NCBI GenBank assembly: GCA_964510345.1
Contig: CAZEBB010000034.1
Span: 1 to 21,462, forward strand
Length of the DNA: 21,462 nt
Source of the DNA: JAAYQA01 sp964510345
GTDB taxonomy: Bacteria > Bacillota > Clostridia > Tissierellales > Peptoniphilaceae
Direction: 5' to 3'
Part shown: positions 16,386 through 21,462 of the stretch, piece by piece
How positions within the stretch are numbered: position 1 is the first letter of the stretch
Layout: every line of letters begins with the position of its first letter
Notes under the pieces: generated by a model
The model's input: the letters and a program-made list of their open reading frames with translations, nothing else
Database searches by the model: none
What the model was told of the DNA's origin: nothing
Made by a program: the position numbers and the translations under genes

Positions 16386-18142
16386 TAGACAGACCTCGTC
16401 TTTCGATGCAGAAACGCCCTCGTCTCTTCGTCCAGCCCATCCGCCAAGTTTTCATAGACTCTCTTATTGTACGAATTGAGCCACTCTTTTTCCTGTGATG
16501 AGAGCAGCGACAGCTCCAAGGGAGCGGTGTCGATATAGCAATCCGATAATACCGAAAACTGACGAAACTCCCCGAAGTCGTTGGCGCCGGCCGTCTCCAC
16601 GACGACGATATTTTCGATCCGCACGCCGTGTGAACCCTCGCGATAAATCCCCGGTTCGATGGAAACGACCATCCCCGGCTCCAGCGGCACGGTGTTCGTC
16701 GCACGGCTGATGCTCATCGGCCCTTCGTGGACCGAGAGGCGATACCCCACGCCGTGGCCGGTACCATGTCGGTAATCGATCATTTGCTGCCACATCGGGT
16801 ATCGTGCAAAACCGTCCAGTATCGTGCCCGTCGCCCCCTTCGGAAAGAGCGCGGTTGCCAATGCGATATGAGAGCGCAAGGTCAAAGTGTAATCTCTTCT
16901 CTCCTGTTCGGAAAGCTCTCCCATCGCAATCGTGCGCGTGATGTCCGTCGTACCGACATCATATTGCCCGCCGCTATCGACCAAGAGCAGGCTCTCATTC
17001 TCCAAAACGGCACTCGTCTCTCTCTCCGGTTTGTAATGGATGATGGCACCATTGGGGCCGTAACCGGCAATCGTCGAAAAACTCAACTCTAAGAAACCGT
17101 CCCCTTCCGCGCGAAATCCTTCCAGTTTCTCTGCAATCTCGTATTCGGTTTTCCCCACACCCTCGTTTTCAATCCAATGGAAAAACTTGGTCAGGGCGAT
17201 GCCGTCTCTGCGATACGCTTCGCGTAAATTGGCAATTTCTGTTGCATTTTTTACCGCCTTTGCGTCGGTTGAGGGGTTTCGCTCGTAGATGACGTCATGA
17301 TGCTTTTCCATCATCGAAGCCATCTTTTCGTTGATCCGATTCGGGTCGAGAAGGACCGTCGTGCGTTCCTTTTTCGTCGGCATCACATACGCATCGTAGT
17401 GAAAGTCGAATACATTGATATTGTCATCGTATAGTGAGAAGAGACTCGGGCTGTTTCGCTTCTCGCGCTCCAAGAAGAGCGTGCAGTATTTCTGGTCCAC
17501 CCAAAGAAATGCGTAAAAGATGGGGGTGTGCGGTACATCGTTACCGCGCAAGTTTAAAAGCCAACAGATGTCTTCCGACGCGCCGATCATCGTCGCTTCG
17601 GCACCCGCGTCTCGGAGGCGCTTCCGCAGATCGGTCAATTTTTCGGCGCGGGTTGCTCCGGCATTCTCGTCCGGCACCACGGTGATAATCTCGTTGGGTA
17701 AGCTGTCCCCGTACATCCATAAGTTCTCAGAGATCAGCTCGGCGCTGAGTGCGCGTGGTGCGATCCCTTTCGAAATCCTTTCAAATTCAGCGTGACTCAT
17801 ACGCGATCCGTCGACGACAACTTTTGCGTCCTCCGGTAATTCGCTCAGTTTCTTTTCAATTGAAAGGGTGCCCTCTAACGCTGTGCAGTAGAGGTCGATC
17901 CCTGTCCCTTGTAGTTCATGCTTTGCCTGCAGCTCATACCGGCCATCCGTCCATAAGCCCGCCCAGTCATGTGCGACGACAAGCGTGCCCGCGCTCCCCG
18001 TGAAGCCGGACAGGTGACGGCGCAGCTGGTACCGATCGGCGACGTATTCATTTTGGTTCGGGTCAGACGTGGGAATGACCACAGCGTCCGCTTTTAAGTA
18101 GCGAAGGTGTTCGCGAACAATTTCAAGTCTTTTATTTTCCAT
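16382..18142 (-). CDS. Xaa-Pro aminopeptidase, M24B family, long three-domain form
   Basis: 586 aa from the ATG at 18140-18142. The frame extends upstream to a TTG at 18160, but that stretch contains the AGGAG ribosome site, so the ATG is the start. Two creatinase-type N-terminal domains (about 5-140 and 160-295) precede a pita-bread M24 metallopeptidase domain (about 305-520) and a short C-terminal extension (about 525-586). Two-metal ligands are D389, D400, H463 (YRHGTGHGVG), E496 (SIEPGIY) and E510 (RIENIV), all present. It releases N-terminal residues preceding proline, in the cytoplasm (no signal peptide). It is the first gene of a pepP-uvrC-hprK unit, coupled to uvrC by a 4-nt overlap. 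Dipeptide release would suit an amino-acid-fermenting anaerobe (inference). Confidence 0.94.
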   Translation of the reverse strand: MENKRLEIVREHLRYLKADAVVIPTSDPNQNEYVADRYQLRRHLSGFTGSAGTLVVAHDWAGLWTDGRYELQAKHELQGTGIDLYCTALEGTLSIEKKLSELPEDAKVVVDGSRMSHAEFERISKGIAPRALSAELISENLWMYGDSLPNEIITVVPDENAGATRAEKLTDLRKRLRDAGAEATMIGASEDICWLLNLRGNDVPHTPIFYAFLWVDQKYCTLFLEREKRNSPSLFSLYDDNINVFDFHYDAYVMPTKKERTTVLLDPNRINEKMASMMEKHHDVIYERNPSTDAKAVKNATEIANLREAYRRDGIALTKFFHWIENEGVGKTEYEIAEKLEGFRAEGDGFLELSFSTIAGYGPNGAIIHYKPERETSAVLENESLLLVDSGGQYDVGTTDITRTIAMGELSEQERRDYTLTLRSHIALATALFPKGATGTILDGFARYPMWQQMIDYRHGTGHGVGYRLSVHEGPMSISRATNTVPLEPGMVVSIEPGIYREGSHGVRIENIVVVETAGANDFGEFRQFSVLSDCYIDTAPLELSLLSSQEKEWLNSYNKRVYENLADGLDEETRAFLHRKTRSVY

Positions 18143-18170
18143 GTACTCTCCTAAAAACAAACCTTCTTCT

Positions 18171-18199
18171 ATTCTACCCTTTTTGTGTCTGAATGAAAA
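18171..18199 (-). promoter_or_regulatory. Candidate promoter for the peptidase-uvrC-hprK operon
   Basis: Minus strand TTTTCA (18194-18199), 17-nt spacer, TAGAAT (18171-18176). Four of six and five of six consensus matches. It is divergent from the glmS promoter about 25 bp away. Confidence 0.5.
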
Positions 18200-18222
18200 C
18201 GATAGTCTCGATTTTAACTTTT

Positions 18223-18251
18223 TTTACACATTAGCATCGGTATGTTACGAT
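18223..18251 (+). promoter_or_regulatory. glmS promoter with extended -10
   Basis: TTTACA (18223-18228), 17-nt spacer ending TGT, TACGAT (18246-18251). Five of six at -35, four of six at -10 plus the TGn extension. The predicted start is near G18258, which leaves about 19 nt of leader before the ribozyme cleavage site. Confidence 0.75.
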
Positions 18252-18270
18252 ATTTTTGCGGAGATAAATA

Positions 18271-18410
18271 GAAATAGCGCCAGAACCCGTAAGGGTTGAC
18301 GAGGAACGGAGTCATCGAAATTTCGGCGGATGCTCCGAAGGTATCACAGCCTGAGGTTCTCACAAAGGCGGACTGTAAAGTTCGAGACAAAGAAGAACCC
18401 GTGACCCTCC
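18271..18410 (+). ncRNA. glmS glucosamine-6-phosphate-activated ribozyme (riboswitch)
   Basis: The conserved core of the glmS ribozyme is recognisable: AGCGCCAGAAC at 18276-18286, TTGACGAGG (18296-18304), ATCGAAATTTCGGCGGATG (18314-18332) and a 3' part rich in GACAAAG. Self-cleavage is expected between A18276 and G18277. Visible helices are the P1 hairpin AACCC-GTAA-GGGTT (18284-18297), CGCC with GGCG (18278-18281 with 18325-18328), CGGAG with CTCCG (18307-18311 with 18333-18337) and GGTTCT with AGAACC (18355-18360 with 18394-18399). Glucosamine-6-phosphate acts as cofactor for cleavage, which destabilises the glmS mRNA, so the product represses its own synthesis. The glmS ATG follows 28 nt downstream with GAGGAG as ribosome site. 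Confidence 0.96.
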
Positions 18411-18438
18411 GCAATTTTTGATTGAGGAGTGAACCCCT

Positions 18439-20261
18439 ATGTGTGGAATCACCGGCTCCATTGGGAGCCTAAATGCCAAAGATGTCATCATCGACGGATT
18501 GGCACATCTTGAATACCGCGGGTACGATTCAGCCGGCATTGCGCTGATGAACCCCGACGGTCTCACTGTCGTGAAACAAGCCGGGCGACTGCAAAACTTG
18601 ATCGACGAGATCAAGGGCGTCATAACGCCATACAAGATCGGGATCGGACATACGCGCTGGGCGACACACGGCGTGCCGTCTGACCGCAATTCCCACCCGC
18701 ACACCAATCCCAACGGCACCATCGCCATTGTACACAACGGCATCATCGAAAATCACAAAGAGCTGCGTGCCGAGCTCGTGCGCAGAGGCTACAGCTTTCG
18801 CTCCGACACGGACACCGAGGTCATCGCGATGCTTTTGGACCTTTACGACGGCGAGGATAAGCTTTTAACCGTTCAAAAAGCCGTGGCGCGCCTCCAAGGC
18901 GCCTACGCACTCGGCATCTTGTTTGAAGGCGNNNNNNNNNNGTCGATGCTCTCTACGCAGTGCGCCATGAAAGTCCGCTGATCATCGGGATCGCGGAAGG
19001 AACGACCATGATCGCCAGCGACGTGCCGGCGATTCTTCCCTATACCGACCGCGTGATCTATCTTGAAAACGGAGATATCGCCAGACTCGACGAGCAATCG
19101 GTCCAAGTATTTGACGAGACGGGACGTTCGGCTGAGCGCAATATCCAAACCATTGAGTGGAATGTGGAGTCGGCGACCAAAGAAGGCTATCCGCATTTCA
19201 TGCTCAAAGAGATTTACGAACAACCGGAAACCGCCCGCCAAACGCTGGAGAGACGCTTAAAGAACAATCGAATCCATTTTGAAGATTTCAGCCTCACCGC
19301 TGAACAGATGAAAAAGGTGCGTACGATTTGGATTACCGCCTGCGGTACCGCTTATCATGCGGGAGCGATCGGTCGGACGCTCTTAGAGCACTCATTAGGG
19401 ATCCCGGTGCTCATTCAACACGCGTCCGAATTCCGGTATTCCGACCCTTTGGTGAATGAAAACACGCTTCTCATCGCCGTGTCACAATCCGGAGAGACGG
19501 CGGATACGCTGTCCGCCATGCGCGAGGCAAAGAGAAAAGGAGCTCGCACGATTGCGATCACCAATGTCACCGGATCGACGCTCGCTCGTGAAGCGGACGA
19601 TGTGCTCTACACCTGGGCGGGGCCGGAAATCTCTGTCGCTTCCACCAAAGCCTACACGGCACAGTTGATGCTCTTCGCCATGCTGTCGCTCTATCTTCAG
19701 TACCTCTTCTTAGACGCGTTCGATGTACTCGGATTAGAAGTCCTGCGCAATGTACCCGATCAGATGCAGGCGTTACTGGACCAACCCGTGGATTACGAGA
19801 AGATGGCGGAGCAGCTTTCGCAATCTCCCGTCGCTTTCTACATTGGAAGATTGTTGGATCACACCACGGCCATGGAAGGCGCCCTAAAGCTGAAGGAAAT
19901 CTCCTACATTTATACCGAAGCCTTCCCCGCCGGTGAACTCAAACACGGCCCGATCGCCCTCATCGACAAAGGGACACCGGTACTGGCCATCGCCACTCAA
20001 CCGAAAGTCTATGAAAAGATACGCTCCAATATCGAAGAAGTCAAAGCGCGCGGCGCCTATGTAATCGGCATCGGAACGAGAGAACACCCGGAACTCGCTT
20101 CCGTTTGTGACGAATCCGTGTTGATCCCCACGACCGACCCCAAGTTTGCGCCGCTGCTCGCCGTCATCCCCACCCAGCTGATCGCGTACTACACATCTGT
20201 CGCACTGGGACACGATGTCGACAAGCCGAGGAATTTGGCGAAGTCGGTAACAGTGGAGTAG
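18439..20261 (+). CDS. glmS: Glutamine--fructose-6-phosphate aminotransferase (isomerizing), interrupted by an assembly gap
   Basis: It converts fructose-6-phosphate and glutamine to glucosamine-6-phosphate, the first step of the UDP-GlcNAc pathway. The N-terminal glutaminase domain starts MCGITGS, with C2 as nucleophile after Met removal, then HTRWATHG, NSHPH and HNGIIENHKELR. Two SIS isomerase domains follow (ACGTAYHAG, SQSGETADTLSAM, ASTKAYTAQ, then PAGELKHGPIAL), ending KPRNLAKSVTVE as in functional enzymes. The N run at 18932-18941 falls after AYALGILFEG; the frame after it (VDALYAVRHESPL) is offset, so the two halves look like separate frames. This is best explained by a gap of the wrong length, not a real frameshift. 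Alignment to homologues suggests that only about one residue is missing. The glmS ribozyme upstream supports the assignment. Confidence 0.96.
18932..18941. other. Assembly gap (10 N) within glmS
   Basis: Ten N bases. For glmS to be intact the true missing length must be 2 modulo 3, whereas 10 is 1 modulo 3. The N run is therefore a placeholder and breaks the frame artificially. Confidence 0.96.
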
Positions 20262-20269
20262 GTTTAAGT

Positions 20270-20296
20270 AAGGAACGGGAATCCCCCGTTCCTTTT
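20270..20296 (+). terminator. Intrinsic terminator of glmS
   Basis: AAGGAACGGG, loop AATCC, CCCGTTCCTT, followed by a short T-rich tract (TT G TATTTT). The 10-bp stem begins 9 nt after the glmS stop. Its U-tract overlaps the -35 of the ychF promoter. Confidence 0.88.
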
Positions 20297-20322
20297 GTAT
20301 TTTCCCCGCTTTCGTTTATAAT
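20295..20322 (+). promoter_or_regulatory. Candidate ychF promoter
   Basis: TTGTAT (20295-20300), 16-nt spacer, perfect TATAAT (20317-20322). The location between the glmS terminator and ychF supports it; the -35 is weak. Confidence 0.6.
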
Positions 20323-20357
20323 GATTTGAGAATGATACATGAAATGAGGAAATGAAA

Positions 20358-21452
20358 GTGAAACTAGGAATCGTAGGGTTGCCGAATGTCGGCAAGAGCA
20401 CCCTTTTTAACGCCATAACGAAAGCCGGCGCAGAAGCCGCCAACTATCCTTTCTGCACGATCGAACCGAATGTCGGGCTCGTGCACGTACCGGACCCGAG
20501 GCTTCAGAAGCTGGCGGATCTGTACGAGACGGAAAAGATCGTGCCGGCTGTCATCGAATTTTACGACATCGCGGGGCTCGTGCGCGGCGCGAGCAAAGGC
20601 GAAGGCTTGGGCAATCAGTTTTTATCGCATATTCGCGAAGTCGACGCCGTCGTCGAAGTGCTCCGCTGCTTTGAAGACGAGAACATCGTCCACGTCGACG
20701 GCGCGGTCGATCCGCTGCGCGACATCGAAACCATCCATGTGGAGCTGATACTCGCGGATTTTGAGATCGTCGAAAAGAAAATCGGGAAGCTTGAAAAAAC
20801 GGCAAAGGCGGATAAAGCGCTCCGCCCCGAATACGATGCGCTTAAGAAAGTGTATGACGTGTTGGCGGAAGGAAAGTCGGCGCGCGAAGCCGACTTGACG
20901 GACGAAGAAAAGGTGTTGTTGCGTGGCTACGGACTGCTCAGCAACAAGCCGATCATCTTCGTCGCCAATGTCGCGGAAGATGAAGTCGCCGATGACGGCA
21001 AAGGTAATCCCCATGTGCAGGCAATTCGCGATTTCGCAAAGGCCGGCAACAGTGAAGTCGTCGTGATCTCCGCGAAGATCGAAGAAGACATCGCAAGTTT
21101 GGATGAAGAAGATCGCGCCATGTTCTTGGAAGAATTGGGTCTCTCCCGTTCCGGACTCGATCGCTTGGTCGTCTCCAGTTACGACTTGCTCGGCCAGATG
21201 AGTTTCCTCACCGCCGGAAAACCCGAAGTGCGCGCGTGGACGATCAAAAAGGGTACGCCTGCCGTCGAAGCGGCCGGCAAGATCCATACCGACATCCAAC
21301 GCGGGTTTATCCGCGCCGAAACCGTGTCGTACGACACGCTGATGGAATGCGGGTCGTTACAAAAAGCGAAAGAGAAGGGGCTTGTACGGCTCGAAGGAAA
21401 AGAGTATATCATGCAGGAGGGCGACGTCGTCCACTTCCGCTTTAACGTATAG
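20358..21452 (+). CDS. ychF: Redox-regulated ATPase YchF (Obg/OLA1 family)
   Basis: 364 aa from the GTG at 20358. I prefer this start because TGAGGA ends 7 nt before it but only 1 nt before the in-frame ATG at 20352, and because many clostridial homologues begin MKLGIVGLPNVGKS. P-loop GLPNVGKS (7-14), PFCTIEPNVG switch region (31-40), DIAGLVRGASKGEGLG (70-85), and NVAE (204-207) in place of NKxD, the change that gives ATP rather than GTP preference in this family. A coiled insertion (about 130-190) and a C-terminal TGS domain (about 281-363, ending QEGDVVHFRFNV) complete it. Known homologues bind ribosomes and respond to oxidative stress. Its stop lies 10 nt before the window edge. Confidence 0.96.
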   Translation: MKLGIVGLPNVGKSTLFNAITKAGAEAANYPFCTIEPNVGLVHVPDPRLQKLADLYETEKIVPAVIEFYDIAGLVRGASKGEGLGNQFLSHIREVDAVVEVLRCFEDENIVHVDGAVDPLRDIETIHVELILADFEIVEKKIGKLEKTAKADKALRPEYDALKKVYDVLAEGKSAREADLTDEEKVLLRGYGLLSNKPIIFVANVAEDEVADDGKGNPHVQAIRDFAKAGNSEVVVISAKIEEDIASLDEEDRAMFLEELGLSRSGLDRLVVSSYDLLGQMSFLTAGKPEVRAWTIKKGTPAVEAAGKIHTDIQRGFIRAETVSYDTLMECGSLQKAKEKGLVRLEGKEYIMQEGDVVHFRFNV

Positions 21453-21462
21453 AAACAGCGGC

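Noticed and set aside
18143..18160. TTG start for the peptidase at 18160
   Set aside because: The extra six codons contain the ribosome binding site of the ATG at 18142.
18439..18981. A separate 180-residue glutaminase-only gene
   Set aside because: It ends shortly after the N run by reading the wrong frame; the SIS half continues immediately after, so this is one glmS gene.
20622..21299. Long minus-strand open frame (225 codons) opposite ychF
   Set aside because: Shadow of a G+C-rich conserved gene; the composition mirrors the reverse complement of acidic codons and no start signal is present.
1..21462. CRISPR array, insertion sequence, prophage, tRNA or rRNA
   Set aside because: I saw no regularly spaced repeats, transposase, integrase, att-like repeats or tRNA-like cloverleaf; nearly all sequence is accounted for by the genes listed.

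Overview
The window looks like chromosomal DNA from a low-to-mid-GC anaerobic member of the Bacillota (Clostridia/Tissierellia grade). The reasons are a glmS self-cleaving ribozyme, HPr kinase/phosphorylase, strong AGGAGG-type ribosome binding sites, the uvrC / hprK / murB / PHP / rapZ / yvcK gene set, and a long single-chain pyruvate:ferredoxin oxidoreductase in place of a visible pyruvate dehydrogenase. The genus is not decided by anything I can see. Two 10-base N runs (12826-12835 and 18932-18941) show that this is a scaffolded draft assembly. Each one interrupts a real gene, and neither appears to have its true length.

Layout. (1) 1-4864, minus strand: a cell-envelope and regulatory operon mgtE-murB-PHP-rapZ-yvcK, very tightly packed; yvcK runs off the left edge. 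(2) 4864-9922, minus strand: a cassette lying between two intrinsic terminators. It encodes a soluble cupin/PocR-like/LytS-type histidine kinase, an AraC-output response regulator, an AGCS sodium:amino-acid symporter and a divergent serine hydroxymethyltransferase homologue. (3) 9923-13507, minus strand: the pyruvate:ferredoxin oxidoreductase gene, monocistronic, with a textbook promoter and its own terminator. (4) 13625-18199, minus strand: a pepP-uvrC-hprK operon with overlapping genes. (5) 18223-21452, plus strand: glmS preceded by its promoter and the glmS ribozyme, a terminator, then ychF with its own promoter.

How the parts work together. GlmS makes glucosamine-6-phosphate, the entry metabolite of peptidoglycan synthesis, and is controlled by the ribozyme. 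MurB acts later in the same pathway. RapZ and YvcK/GlmR homologues are known in other bacteria as regulators of GlmS or UDP-GlcNAc metabolism, so synthesis and control of wall precursors sit in one neighbourhood. In many Clostridia uvrC-hprK-murB-PHP-rapZ-yvcK is contiguous. Here about 10 kb of anaerobic energy and amino-acid genes separates hprK from murB.

The least ordinary part is the kinase / regulator / symporter / SHMT-like cassette. Its most economical reading is a cytoplasmic sensor of a small metabolite that controls uptake and aldol-type conversion of an amino acid, with carbon possibly passing to pyruvate and the neighbouring oxidoreductase. The ligand and substrate are not known from the sequence.
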